Source of the DNA: Dyadobacter sp. CY326
GTDB taxonomy: Bacteria; Bacteroidota; Bacteroidia; Cytophagales; Spirosomataceae
Assembly: GCF_021390515.1 (NCBI RefSeq)
Contig: NZ_JAJUXI010000008.1
Location: forward strand, 342,597 to 406,596
Reading direction: 5' to 3'
DNA length: 64,000 nt
Shown here: piece after piece, positions 1 through 8,820 of the stretch
How positions within the stretch are numbered: position 1 is the stretch's first letter
How the letters are laid out: every line of letters starts with the position of its first letter
Notes under the pieces: generated by a model
What the model saw: only the letters and a program-made list of their open reading frames with translations
Told to the model about the DNA's origin: nothing
The model's database searches: none
Translations under genes and position numbers: made by a program

Positions 1-293
1 TTTGGTTTGCTGTAATACATTCCATTTTCGGTGTGCAGATAGATTCCATTATCATTTGCCAGGAAACCATCTCTCTGGATGCCATCTCCCGGCAAATTTT
101 CGGGCAGCCCTTCGCTAATGTCCTGCCACGTTTGTCCGCCATCGGCAGATTTAAAAATGATGTTTGCAGCTACTGCCTTATCTCGTTTTGGATAGCTATC
201 CGGGAGTGGGGCTGATTGTGGAAATTCTAAGGCGTGATCAAAGGCAAATGGGAATTGAAAAAGGAGCAAAAAAGCCAGGCTGTGGATTTTCAT
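1..293 (-). CDS. BNR/sialidase-like repeat secreted protein, 5' part only
   Basis: Reading the minus strand from the ATG at 293 gives 97 codons without a stop before the window edge. The product starts with a hydrophobic leader (MKIHSLAFLLLFQFPFAF) and then shows SADGGQTWQDIS, the Asp-box type motif of BNR/sortilin-like beta-propellers, followed by repeated NDNGIYLHTENGMYYS-like strands. It is probably an exported propeller protein. The enzymatic role cannot be told because most of the gene is outside the window. It is divergent from the regulator at 425. Confidence 0.6.
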   Translation of the reverse strand, partial: MKIHSLAFLLLFQFPFAFDHALEFPQSAPLPDSYPKRDKAVAANIIFKSADGGQTWQDISEGLPENLPGDGIQRDGFLANDNGIYLHTENGMYYSKP

Positions 294-424
294 GACTAAA
301 ATGGTTTGGTGAAATGATGGCGTAAAATTATTTTAACTTCACATGTCCAAATGTAGGCACCTGCATAGCCGTTCTTGTAAATCAACTGTAAAATCTCGTT
401 CGTCAATTGTAAAAAGAAATGTAA

Positions 425-1567
425 ATGCGTGTAAATCCTGCTTTTACTGGCTTTTTCACCAACCGGCTGCTGGTGAGGGCTTGCATTGCAATGATGCTGC
501 TTGCTATTTTCGTTAGCCCCTCTTCCTTCGCAGAACATTCGGAGCGTAACCTGCGTGTTAAGCAAGTGAACCTGTCGATCCGTCAAACCGGTCACCGGCT
601 GCTGTTGCAGGCAGGTGACTCAACTTCACGTGTATTGCCGGTTACTGAGATTAGCGAAGGCACCTTTCTACTCAGGTTCGAAAATGAATTCATTTTTAAC
701 CACGACTCGCTCATAGCCCTCTCGCAGAGCTTACTTCCCAAAAAGCAGTTCCCGTCAGGCTACACCGTTACAGTACATGAATGCGTGAAAGGTAGCATCG
801 TCTATGGTTTCCAGGTAAACAATTCATCACCCGACATCCTGGCTTGCACGGGTAGAAGTCAGCCCTCGGGTTGTTACACAATCGAATTTGCCTTTCCGGA
901 TTTTTATGAAAATGTAAAACGGAAGAAAGAGGATACCGACCAGCTGACTGAATCATTGAAAGCGGATACTCAGGAAAAGAATCCCAAAGTCGGAGAATTG
1001 AAAACGCCAACCTCAGACTATCACACTGGCCAGCGGACGAAAGACCCCAAATCAGTTAAAGCAAATACGCAGGAAGTCAATCCAACGCTTGGAGAATCCG
1101 AAACGACAACCGTTCACTATCCATTGATCAAGGTCGTTTACGCCGGCATTCTGGCGTTGCTGGTTGTTACCTTGCTGATCGGGCGGTTTGGGAATTTTTT
1201 TAAACCATTGGCCGGACAGAATCAAAACGACGCTATAATGCAAGAATCCGTTCCGGAATTGGCTGCGCTCGGGAAATTTTTGTTTAATGTAAAGGGTCAG
1301 CGCTTGCTTTTGGAAAGCGAGGTGGTTAGTCTTACAGACAAAGAATGCAAGGTTCTGAATTTGCTTCACCAAAATTTCGGAGAACTGATCCCCCGTGAAA
1401 CGCTGATGCAGGAAGTCTGGATCAACGAAGGTGTCATCACCGGTCGCAGCCTGGATATGTTTGTGTCGAAACTTCGAAAGAAATTAAGCCGTGACCCTGA
1501 GCTGAGAATAACGAATGTTCATGGGAAGGGGTATAAGCTGGAAATACCTGAAAGACAGATTATATAA
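425..1567 (+). CDS. membrane-tethered winged-helix transcriptional regulator
   Basis: 380 residues. A signal-anchor (about 17-36) is followed by a roughly 195-residue extracytoplasmic part, one transmembrane helix near residues 235-255 (VVYAGILALLVVTLLIG) and a C-terminal OmpR/PhoB-type winged helix (about 280-375) with LTDKECKVLNLLHQNFGELI, VWINEG and VHGKGYKLE. This is the reverse of the ToxR/CadC order, with the DNA-binding domain after the second helix. The linker before the helix carries two related copies of a KA(D/N)TQE-x-NP-x-x-GE motif, near residues 178 and 212. The family is common in Cytophagales but its signals are unknown. It probably senses the envelope and regulates transcription from the membrane; targets are not visible. 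Confidence 0.75.
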   Translation: MRVNPAFTGFFTNRLLVRACIAMMLLAIFVSPSSFAEHSERNLRVKQVNLSIRQTGHRLLLQAGDSTSRVLPVTEISEGTFLLRFENEFIFNHDSLIALSQSLLPKKQFPSGYTVTVHECVKGSIVYGFQVNNSSPDILACTGRSQPSGCYTIEFAFPDFYENVKRKKEDTDQLTESLKADTQEKNPKVGELKTPTSDYHTGQRTKDPKSVKANTQEVNPTLGESETTTVHYPLIKVVYAGILALLVVTLLIGRFGNFFKPLAGQNQNDAIMQESVPELAALGKFLFNVKGQRLLLESEVVSLTDKECKVLNLLHQNFGELIPRETLMQEVWINEGVITGRSLDMFVSKLRKKLSRDPELRITNVHGKGYKLEIPERQII

Positions 1568-1605
1568 AATCTGCAGCAGCATGCAAAGTTCCTTATCCAC
1601 AGATG

Positions 1606-2070
1606 TCATTGCTGGACAACGCCGTATTTGGTCGTTATTACTTGCCCATAAACCACCGTTCCATTGTTTAATACCGCGTATGCCCTTTGAAAAATATAGT
1701 CAAGAGTTAATTTAGAGTCAGGGACATCGGTTTTCGACTCCTGATGATTTCCTGGACTAAAAACGCCCTTGAATGATATTACCTTGCCGTTCACAATCGT
1801 TGGTTCTGAAATAACATCCGGGCTCACTATATCTAGATCATCATAAGTTGTGAAAACGACTCCATATTCCTTTACCGGAATACTCCCTACATTATCCACC
1901 ACTAATTGGAACGTAAACAACGAGAACGCTCTTGTATTGCTCCTGTTGATTGGTTGTGTTGTCAAGGACGGAAGAGTCTGAGGAATCGGGTGATCCTGAC
2001 AGGAAAAGTTAAAACAAAGCAGCGCAATGAACACCACACATAGGCGTGTTGCTGAATGGGAGAATTTCAT
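1606..2070 (-). CDS. small lipoprotein with one Fn3-like surface domain
   Basis: The open frame extends to 2148, but the ATG at 2070 (or 2076) is chosen because it puts a lysine-containing n-region and hydrophobic stretch right at the start (MKFSHSATRLCVVFIALL) before a candidate lipid-attachment cysteine (FNFSC). The mature part contains EYGVVFT and, near the end, RAYAVLNNGTVVYGQVITT, the pattern of single fibronectin-III-like domains of Bacteroidota surface lipoproteins. About 154 residues. Function unknown. It is convergent with the winged-helix gene at 425-1567. Confidence 0.55.
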   Translation of the reverse strand: MKFSHSATRLCVVFIALLCFNFSCQDHPIPQTLPSLTTQPINRSNTRAFSLFTFQLVVDNVGSIPVKEYGVVFTTYDDLDIVSPDVISEPTIVNGKVISFKGVFSPGNHQESKTDVPDSKLTLDYIFQRAYAVLNNGTVVYGQVITTKYGVVQQ

Positions 2071-2149
2071 TAACATATGAATTTGAATAATAATGAGAAA
2101 TATAAAAATAGTTTCTATATAAGAACCGAACAAGTTACTCCTACCCAAC

Positions 2150-2408
2150 CTGGATAACGGTCGTTTTGCACCTCATAACCCGCAGCAAGCCGCCAAGGAA
2201 ATGGGGCGCGCTATCAATTCGCTGAAATTGAACGGTTTCCTTGTCAATTCACATACAGGCAATGGTTACCTGGATGAACAACGATTTTGGCCGATCCCGG
2301 AAGCTGCCGAAGCTTTTGGGCGCTCCGCTTTACATTCATCCCCGGGGTCCATCTGACGGTAGGGCCGAAAGTGGCGCATGGCAATGCAGAGCGGATCTTT
2401 CGGATTAA
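2150..2408 (+). pseudogene. amidohydrolase (ACMSD/resorcylate decarboxylase type) fragment with frameshift
   Basis: From about 2150 the plus strand encodes LDNGRFAPHNPQQAAKEMGR, then SLKLNGFLVNSHTGNGYLD and FWPIPEAAEAFG, and breaks near 2316-2322. The homology continues one frame over as APLYIHPRGPSDGRAE. Joined, this is the central part of the metal-dependent amidohydrolase-2 family, including the conserved histidines of NSHT and YIHP. Both ends are missing. The shift falls in a short T/G run. No initiation codon or complete domain is available, so it is a relic. Confidence 0.7.
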
Positions 2409-2553
2409 ATATGACCTCAGTCGATTGGTAGATAGCAGAACCGATTTGCCATTTCCGGTTCCAGTCCATAGAACTCGGTGAGCTATCCATTCATAAAAAT
2501 ATAGTACTGGCACGTTTTTCGCTTACAACGATGTCTAACAAAACAATATCGCT
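2409..2553. other. non-coding gap between the amidohydrolase relic and the YtxH gene
   Basis: Short frames exist on both strands (for example minus-strand 2266-2490) but they overlap the amidohydrolase relic and match no family I recognise. The upstream region of the YtxH-like gene lies here; no promoter motif stands out. Confidence 0.3.
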
Positions 2554-2916
2554 ATGAGCTCTAAATATGATTACAATCGCAATGGCAATTCAAACAGCGG
2601 ATTTGCGCTAGGTGTGCTGGTGGGTGCTACCGTTGGGGCACTTGCTGCAATGTTATTTGCTCCAAAATCCGGGAATGAAACGCGTCAGCAGATTAAAGAT
2701 CTGGCCGGTAAGCAAAAGGACAAGTTGAGAAACCAATGGGAAGACACCAAGATTAACGCCGCAATTGCGGTTGAGGAAGGCAAAGAAAAGCTTAATAGAT
2801 TTGCTGATCAGACAAAAGATGTTGCCGATCAGTACGCCGAAAAAGCCAAAGGTGCTGTTGAGCATTTTAAAGATGAGACAACGGCAACTGCTGACGAATT
2901 CCAAAAACGGGATTGA
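2554..2916 (+). CDS. YtxH domain-containing protein
   Basis: 120 residues. Glycine-rich hydrophobic helix near residues 16-36 (ALGVLVGATVGALAAMLFAP) followed by KSGNETRQQIKD and a long charged alpha-helical tail, which is the layout of YtxH/YhaH general-stress or gas-vesicle-like proteins. It is probably anchored in the inner membrane with the coiled tail in the cytoplasm. Such genes are often stress-induced in Bacteroidota, but no regulatory site is seen here. A strong hairpin terminator follows at 2985. Confidence 0.85.
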   Translation: MSSKYDYNRNGNSNSGFALGVLVGATVGALAAMLFAPKSGNETRQQIKDLAGKQKDKLRNQWEDTKINAAIAVEEGKEKLNRFADQTKDVADQYAEKAKGAVEHFKDETTATADEFQKRD

Positions 2917-2984
2917 TTCCCAGGGTATAGATGTTTTAGAAACTGCCTTACTTGGAGTATTTTAAAAATAATGACAAAAAAAAT

Positions 2985-3012
2985 GGGCACCCTAATGGTG
3001 CCCGTTTTTTTT
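2985..3012 (+). terminator. intrinsic terminator after the YtxH gene
   Basis: A perfect 7-bp stem GGGCACC/GGTGCCC (2985-2991 with 2997-3003) has a 5-nt loop and is followed by G then eight T. The left side is preceded by eight A, so it could also work for the minus strand. Confidence 0.85.
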
Positions 3013-3174
3013 CATCGCCCTGATTGTCTCTTTAACCTCATCAAAACTACTTGGCTTTACAAAAATTCCCTGAGCAGATGTACTGTAAGCATTGATAACG
3101 GCTTGTTGGTTTATCGCAGTGGTAAATGATTTCCTGAACGTTATTACTTTTATGATTTCTTCTTGATCAGATGA
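2992..3174 (-). pseudogene. response-regulator receiver domain, C-terminal remnant
   Basis: The minus strand reads EIIKVITFRKSFTTAINQQA, then INAYSTSAQGIFVKPSSFDE and VKETIRAMKK before a stop. This is the end of a CheY-like receiver domain with the conserved lysine in VKP. An in-frame TAG at 3175-3177 lies immediately upstream and the phospho-acceptor half is absent. It is the stub of a deleted single-domain response regulator, and its last codons now overlap the terminator stem. Confidence 0.65.
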
Positions 3175-3221
3175 CTATCTTTGAATATAGGAGTTGTAAT
3201 TACCTGACTGCGAATTAACTG

Positions 3222-3617
3222 ATGACTAAAAAAGACGTTGCAACAAAATATATTGAATTTCTTTCAAATGGAGCCGTTGAGAAGATAGTAAGTTTATTTA
3301 CTGAGGATGGTATGGTTAGTTCACCAATTTATGGCGATAAGTTGGCCAGAGCGTTCTTTAAAGAATTGACCGATGATACAGCGAATTCAAAATTGACACT
3401 AAAAAGAATTTTTGATGATGTGGGTTCAAATGCCCTAGCCCTTTATTTTGAATATGAATGGACCGTAAGATCTGGCAAAATCGTCATATTTGATGTTGTT
3501 GACATTATTGAATTTAACACTGAAACTAAGATTGAAAGGTTAAAAATTATTTATGATACGGTGCTGGCCAGAAAGTTAATCGAAGATATCAGGTCTATGA
3601 ACAACTCACAGCAGTGA
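3222..3617 (+). CDS. NTF2/SnoaL-like protein
   Basis: 131 residues matching the NTF2-like cone fold: N-terminal helix KKDVATKYIEFLSNGAVEK, then LFTEDGMVSSPIYGD, and a C-terminal sheet ending FDVVDIIEFNTETKIERL. Members bind small hydrophobic ligands or act as isomerases/cyclases, or are simply immunity or scaffold proteins. No active-site assignment is possible. Single gene, with no operon partner in view. Confidence 0.7.
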   Translation: MTKKDVATKYIEFLSNGAVEKIVSLFTEDGMVSSPIYGDKLARAFFKELTDDTANSKLTLKRIFDDVGSNALALYFEYEWTVRSGKIVIFDVVDIIEFNTETKIERLKIIYDTVLARKLIEDIRSMNNSQQ

Positions 3618-3925
3618 TTCTGCCAACAAACTTTCCCTGCAATTTAATTTTCGTAACTAACACGGTCGAACCGCCCTTAAAAAGGAGTTGTTTTTGCGGA
3701 TAGCAGGCGCACTACTGACCTATGCAAAGTTTGTGGCAAAAGATAAAATAGTGATATTTAACGATAATCCCCCTACGCTGGCCACCGCACAATTCAATGG
3801 TTGACTGTCCGAAATCGAACATGCAAACTTTGAGTAAAGACCATTCTGAACGATTCAAGCCATCTTTGGAATCATGGTATAATAGTTGAATTGAGATAGT
3901 TAAAACAAACCTTAACTAGCTCAAT
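3618..3925. other. gene-poor gap with a possible coding relic
   Basis: A plus-strand frame ending at about 3803 reads ALKKELFLRIAGALLTYAKF and continues with FVAKDKIVIFNDNPPTLATA before a stop, but has no start codon and is too short to identify. The rest shows no recognisable feature. The DUF2807 gene that follows begins with TTG. Confidence 0.3.
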
Positions 3926-4879
3926 TTGAAAACGTTCCTGATTGCATGCACCATGGCGCTTTGCCTATTCAATTCATTATCGGCGCAAACCCAAGGGGAT
4001 ATTCGGGAGGTCCGCGGCAATGGCAAGATTGTCTCCAAAGTTTTTCCTGTTACTGCTTTTGAAGCAATCGAAATAGAACAGTTTCCTGCAGATGTGTCGA
4101 TAGAGGTTTCAGATAAAACACCTTCACTGGAAATTTCGCTGGATGATAACCTGCTTACCCGACTTAACGTTAAAAGCGAGAACGGCATCTTAAAACTGGC
4201 ATTAAAAGATCCTGAGGATAAGAACTTCTGGATCAGCAAAGCAGCAATCGCCGTCAAAATTTCGACAAAAAACCTCAAAAGTCTCCGCAACGGATCAAAT
4301 GGAAATGTCAATGTAAATGGCCTGAAAGGTGCCGCTTTCGATCTAATCAACGACGCAAATGGAAACATCACCCTGCAAGGCACATCAGGTACGTTTAGCC
4401 TGATCAGCCGCGCAAACGGAAGCATTAACGCTGAAAAACTGGAAGTAAACACTGCCTACGTGGTTGCTGACGCTAATGCCACCATCCGCTTGAATACACG
4501 GAAAATTCAGGCGGCTACCCAGGCTTTTGCAAGGATAGAAAATGTAAATGAATCCCCGGCTGCGCAGAAGACGAAAGTAGACATGCCGAATGCTGAGGAC
4601 TCAAAGCTTGTGACACTCCAATTTATTAATGGCAATGCAGCAGCCCGGCAAATTACCCTCATATCTTATGCTCCCGGAGAGACAGGTAACGAGACGAACG
4701 GATTTACGCTGGCGCCCAACGAGAAAAAAGAAAAGCAATACAGGGTCGGCACCAGGGTGTACATCGCAAGCAAAAATCAGGTTGATCTTGTCATGAGTGG
4801 CAAGGAGTTGCAAGACAAACCCTTTTTGACTGTTCAGGAAAGTGATCAGGGTCGCAAGATCATGCTACCAGGTAAATAA
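3926..4879 (+). CDS. DUF2807 (head GIN domain) auto-transporter-adhesin-like protein
   Basis: 317 residues. Signal peptide MKTFLIACTMALCLFNSLSA, then a DUF2807/GIN-type beta-solenoid repeat region (about residues 35-200) with repeated NGSNGNVNVNG, DANGNITLQG and RANGSINAEK turns, and a separate C-terminal beta domain (about 215-317). The start is a TTG at 3926, taken because it provides the complete signal peptide; ATG at 3953 would cut it short. Exported, probably periplasmic or surface-bound. The permease gene follows after 48 nt and is likely co-transcribed. Such GIN proteins are frequently next to transporters or PspC genes in Bacteroidota. Confidence 0.75.
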   Translation: MKTFLIACTMALCLFNSLSAQTQGDIREVRGNGKIVSKVFPVTAFEAIEIEQFPADVSIEVSDKTPSLEISLDDNLLTRLNVKSENGILKLALKDPEDKNFWISKAAIAVKISTKNLKSLRNGSNGNVNVNGLKGAAFDLINDANGNITLQGTSGTFSLISRANGSINAEKLEVNTAYVVADANATIRLNTRKIQAATQAFARIENVNESPAAQKTKVDMPNAEDSKLVTLQFINGNAAARQITLISYAPGETGNETNGFTLAPNEKKEKQYRVGTRVYIASKNQVDLVMSGKELQDKPFLTVQESDQGRKIMLPGK

Positions 4880-4927
4880 TCCGACCATTATCAAGTCCAA
4901 TCCTATCACCATTGTAAATATCTTGAC

Positions 4928-7312
4928 ATGCTTGGCAACTACTTAAAAATCGCTTTCAGGAGCATTGTGAATAATAAGGTTTACTCTGCAATCAACATCA
5001 TAGGATTGTCCCTGGGGCTTACCTGCTGCCTTGCAATCGGACTCTATATTGCCGATGAGCTTTCATACGATCGTTTTCATTCCCATTTCAGTTCCATCTA
5101 CCGGGTTATTGAAAAACAAAAGCAGGCCGATGGTGACTATACGGTTGCCGTTACACCTGGCCCGCTTGCAGTGACATTAAAAAAAGATTTGCCCGAAATT
5201 ATTGAAACGGTCCGCGTAGGCCGGTGGGGCGGCACGTTTTCGAACGGAAAACGGACCTCAGAAGCGCAAAACCTGCTGATTGTAGATCCATCGTTTTTCA
5301 GCATTTTCGACTTCCCCCTTGTTGCAGGTAATTCTGCCAAAATGTTTCAAGGCGTTAATGAAGTGATCATCAGTGAATCCATGGCGCAAAAGTTGTTCGG
5401 GACTAACTGGATAAGAAAATCGGTGATCGGCAAAACCCTTTCATTCAATAGTCAGCAGCCGCTGACGCTTGTTGGTGTCGCAAAAAACCCGCCGGTACAT
5501 TCTCATTTACAGTTTGATGCATTGCTTCCATTTAAATACCTGGTTAGCATCGACCCATGGAGCGATAAATGGAACAGCAACAATTTTCATACATACCTGC
5601 GGGTGCGCCCGGAAACGGATATGGCTGCTTTTAGCTCAAAGATTCTTCCACATTTGAGCCGCTACTCGGAAGACAAATCAACTAAACTTGCCTTACAGCC
5701 GTTATCCGAGATTTACCTAAAATCTAAATTTGATTTTAAAACCGATTGGGGCAAACGAAGTGAGATCCTGTATGTCCGGATTTTTGTCGCTGTCGCGTTT
5801 ATTATCCTTCTAATCGCCATTGTAAATTTTGTCAACCTGGCAACAGCAAGAGCGTCCAAACGGGCCAAAGAAGTCGGCGTCCGCAAAACGATTGGCGCGC
5901 AAAAGTCTAGCTTGGTGATTCAGTTTCTATGTGAATCTTTCCTGATGACGATCACTGCGGTAGCCGGCGCCTTTATATTAACGCAGCTATTTCTGCCATT
6001 TTTTAATGCACTGTCCGGCAAGGAGCTGACACTACCCTATGAATCGGCCCGTTTCTGGCTGGTGGTTGCAGGATTAACCATTTTAGTGGGGTTACTGACG
6101 GGCCTTTACCCTGCGTTTTTCCTTTCTACATTCCGTCCGGCGCGCGTGTTGAAAGGTGTTTTTGATGTTAAATCGGGAAAGACATTTCGCCAGTCCCTGG
6201 TAATAGCCCAATTTGCGATTTCAGTCATATTGGGAATCGGCACACTGGTAATCCATCTGCAACTGGATTTTATTCAAAACAGAAAACTCGGCTTTAATCA
6301 GTCGCAGCTCATGTTTGTGCAGTTAAAGGGTGATTTGCGAGGTAAAGCGCTCGCATTCAAAGAAGACATAATGCATTTGACTGGTGTGGAGCGTGCTTCG
6401 GCAACAACGAGCAATTTGGTAGATGTATCCAATTCCACGCAAATAGAATGGGAAGGGCAATCGCCCAAAGATCAGTTCCTGATCACACAGATGAATGTGG
6501 ACGCTGATTTCTTGAAGACAACGGGGATTTCGCTTTCATCCGGACGGAATTTTTCCAATCAGATTGCTTCGGACACATCCGGCAGCAACGGGAATTACTT
6601 GATCAATGAAACGGCCGCAAAACGAATGGGCTGGACGCCGGAAAAAGCGCTGGGCAAGTCAATTAAATTCTGGGGCTCCCAGGGAAAGATCATCGGCGTA
6701 TTGAAAGATTTTCACTTCCGGCCTTTGCAGGTGTCGATCGAACCTTTTGTTTTCCGCTACCGCCCCAGGGACTTTTATTTTACTATTTTGATTAAAACAA
6801 ATCCCCGGGCACTAAAAAATACCATTAGCAGCATTGATCAAATTTGCAAAACATACGATCCGGCCAGTCCACTCAATTACGGGTTTGTAGACCAGGAGCT
6901 GAAAACGCTATATAAAACTGAGCAACGCACAGGTGAAATCGTGCTTAATTTTTCCATGCTGGCCATCTTCGTATCCTGCCTGGGTCTTTTCGGGCTTGCA
7001 ACTTTTACAGCTGAACAACGCAGAAAAGAAATCGGTGTTCGCAAAGTAATGGGCGCTTCCATTGCTGGTATTGTGAGCTTGTTATCAAAGGATTTTGTCA
7101 AACTGATCATGCTCGCCATCGTTATTGCTTCACCCGTAGCCTGGTGGCTTATGACAAACTGGCTCCAAAGCTTCGCCTATAAAATCGAGCTCCAATGGTG
7201 GATGTTTGCTATTGCCGGAATACTTTCCATGTTGGTCGGCGTAGCAACCGTCAGCTTTCAAAGCGTAAAAGCAGCGCTTTCAAATCCTGTGAAGGCGTTG
7301 AAGAGTGAATAA
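4928..7312 (+). CDS. ABC transporter permease, MacB/FtsX type (double)
   Basis: 794 residues. Helix 1 near 20-40 (INIIGLSLGLTCCLAIGLYI), a periplasmic MacB_PCD-like domain, an FtsX block near 285-400 with the signature ARASKRAKEVGVRKTIGA, a second periplasmic domain, and a second FtsX block near 680-790 with TAEQRRKEIGVRKVMGAS. This is the Cytophagales four-plus-four helix form of macrolide/lipoprotein-type exporter permeases. No ATPase is encoded next to it, so it must use one encoded elsewhere. It is likely in one transcript with the DUF2807 gene. Confidence 0.88.
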   Translation: MLGNYLKIAFRSIVNNKVYSAINIIGLSLGLTCCLAIGLYIADELSYDRFHSHFSSIYRVIEKQKQADGDYTVAVTPGPLAVTLKKDLPEIIETVRVGRWGGTFSNGKRTSEAQNLLIVDPSFFSIFDFPLVAGNSAKMFQGVNEVIISESMAQKLFGTNWIRKSVIGKTLSFNSQQPLTLVGVAKNPPVHSHLQFDALLPFKYLVSIDPWSDKWNSNNFHTYLRVRPETDMAAFSSKILPHLSRYSEDKSTKLALQPLSEIYLKSKFDFKTDWGKRSEILYVRIFVAVAFIILLIAIVNFVNLATARASKRAKEVGVRKTIGAQKSSLVIQFLCESFLMTITAVAGAFILTQLFLPFFNALSGKELTLPYESARFWLVVAGLTILVGLLTGLYPAFFLSTFRPARVLKGVFDVKSGKTFRQSLVIAQFAISVILGIGTLVIHLQLDFIQNRKLGFNQSQLMFVQLKGDLRGKALAFKEDIMHLTGVERASATTSNLVDVSNSTQIEWEGQSPKDQFLITQMNVDADFLKTTGISLSSGRNFSNQIASDTSGSNGNYLINETAAKRMGWTPEKALGKSIKFWGSQGKIIGVLKDFHFRPLQVSIEPFVFRYRPRDFYFTILIKTNPRALKNTISSIDQICKTYDPASPLNYGFVDQELKTLYKTEQRTGEIVLNFSMLAIFVSCLGLFGLATFTAEQRRKEIGVRKVMGASIAGIVSLLSKDFVKLIMLAIVIASPVAWWLMTNWLQSFAYKIELQWWMFAIAGILSMLVGVATVSFQSVKAALSNPVKALKSE

Positions 7313-7430
7313 ATGTTTGTTTTGAAAACAGCAGAGATACTCTACATTCAGGCCTGTTACAAAATATTATTTGTTATAAATGTTTTGGGACTTGAACCTG
7401 ATATTCATCTCAGTAAATCGCCCGTAAGTC

Positions 7431-7967
7431 ATGAAGACAAGGTTGTTAATTTCCGCTATTGCAATGCTGTTTACCATCACGTCTACAACAGGCTGTGACG
7501 ACCGCGATGCTATTTCAACAAAGACCCAGGAGGCATATTTCGCGGTTGTTTATGCCAATGACGCCTGGGTCCACCAGTTTCGGGGATTCATTGTAAACAA
7601 AGAAGGAAAGGTGATAACCTTTGACAAACCTCAAAATTGGCATCAGTTCGACCAGGGCTCAGAATTGACCCCGCAACAACTAATTGAAAACTTGTCCAAG
7701 ACAACCCCATCATCGGTGATTATTCCAGCGGAAGAATTCACTAGATATGCGGCAAAAGTCAATTCAGTTAGCAATGCAGACTTATCCAAGCCGCAAGCCG
7801 TCGGGGCGGATGGGGGATCGACAAGTTTTTACGCTTTCCGCCTGGACAAAGGGGCGTATAAGCCTGTTTTGCTCAAACAGACCGGTGACGTGCAAATCAA
7901 AAACGACAATGAAACTGCCACAGAAATGGCGCCCTGGCTGGAAGGCATTATGCTTGAAGTTTATTAA
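7431..7967 (+). CDS. hypothetical lipoprotein
   Basis: 178 residues. Lipoprotein signal MKTRLLISAIAMLFTITSTTGC with the acylated cysteine at residue 22. The mature protein has no domain I recognise; a stretch with SVIIPAEEFTRYA and SFYAFRLDKGAYKPVLLKQ suggests a compact beta-rich fold. It begins 118 nt after the permease. Likely in the periplasm or outer membrane; function unknown. Confidence 0.6.
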   Translation: MKTRLLISAIAMLFTITSTTGCDDRDAISTKTQEAYFAVVYANDAWVHQFRGFIVNKEGKVITFDKPQNWHQFDQGSELTPQQLIENLSKTTPSSVIIPAEEFTRYAAKVNSVSNADLSKPQAVGADGGSTSFYAFRLDKGAYKPVLLKQTGDVQIKNDNETATEMAPWLEGIMLEVY

Positions 7968-8230
7968 AAATCAATGAAGCGGCCAGGAGCCCGGTGCATC
8001 ATTATAACTAGCATATTGATCGGACACCTAAAACATGTTGGACATGGCTTTTAGCCGTTTTTCGAGCTCCTCAATCGTGGGCAATTTCCCTTTTAAGTTT
8101 TCTAGTATTATCGTCAAGTCCTTCCTTAACCGGAATTCCCGTTAAGTAACTAATCATGCAAGCTACAGGATATTCTTTCCTGATTCATTAAGCTTAATTG
8201 CTACCTTAGGATAAACCTTAACAGTCCCTT
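7968..8230. other. intergenic region with a minus-strand C-terminal coding relic
   Basis: A minus-strand frame from about 8140 to a TAG at 8028-8030 reads RKDLTIILENLKGKLPTIEE and ELEKRLKAMSNMF, with an in-frame stop right upstream. It looks like the tail of a lost gene; the family is not recognised. The remaining sequence holds the upstream region of the Hcp-like gene. Confidence 0.35.
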
Positions 8231-8803
8231 ATGAAAACACTTTCCCGCCCATTCATTACACTTGTTTTTTGCCTTTTCGCCCAACACCTTTTTGCCCAGG
8301 CTATTTTTTTGAAGGTGGATCAGCTCACCACTGATGGTAGCCCATATGAAGGATTCACGGATTATGTTGAAATTAATAGCAGACAACTAGGAGCAATCAA
8401 AGAAGTGTCTACGACAGCTGGTTCTGGTTCCGGTTCCGGCAAAGCGCAATTTCAGGAGTTGGTAATTACCAAACCCTCTGACAAGCTTTCAAACAGACTG
8501 TGGGATTTTTTGGTTAACGGAAAGAGGATCCAAGAAATGGAGATTGTGACCACTATTAATGCTGCCAATGGCGGGTCGCGAATCGTTGTCAATAAAATGG
8601 AGTTTAAAGATGTGCAGGTCTCAAACATTTCCAGTGCTGGGGTAAAGGACTGCGAGACAGGGTGTCAGGGAATTATAGAGAGCTTCAAATTGGTCTATAC
8701 CCGCATTAAAATCACCACCTATTCTCAAAATGAAAATGGGGCCTGGCAAGCGGACCCATACGTCTTTATGTACAATGTTGCAAGCGGCCAGAATCAATTT
8801 TGA
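8231..8803 (+). CDS. secreted Hcp-like (T6SS tube-family) protein
   Basis: 190 residues. A clear Sec signal peptide (about 1-22, ending HLFAQA) precedes a domain with the Hcp plan: AIFLKVDQLTTDG at the front, a glycine/serine loop GSGSGSGKAQFQELVITKP, a KLWDF-like helix and VTTINAANG, closing with SFKLVYTRIKITTY. Hcp-family proteins form hexameric rings, normally as cytoplasmic T6SS tubes. Here the signal peptide implies export, and no T6SS gene is present in the window. A T9SS cargo gene starts 17 nt downstream, so the two may be co-expressed. A cysteine pair (DCETGCQG) is unusual for Hcp and suits an oxidising compartment. Confidence 0.7.
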   Translation: MKTLSRPFITLVFCLFAQHLFAQAIFLKVDQLTTDGSPYEGFTDYVEINSRQLGAIKEVSTTAGSGSGSGKAQFQELVITKPSDKLSNRLWDFLVNGKRIQEMEIVTTINAANGGSRIVVNKMEFKDVQVSNISSAGVKDCETGCQGIIESFKLVYTRIKITTYSQNENGAWQADPYVFMYNVASGQNQF

Positions 8804-8820
8804 TCTATGACCAGCATATT

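Noticed and set aside
33..215. Plus-strand frame of 60 codons
   Set aside because: It is the shadow of the minus-strand BNR protein that starts at 293.
7313..7498. Plus-strand frame between the permease and lipoprotein genes
   Set aside because: Overlaps the true lipoprotein start, has no motif, and its residues fit poorly with coding sequence.
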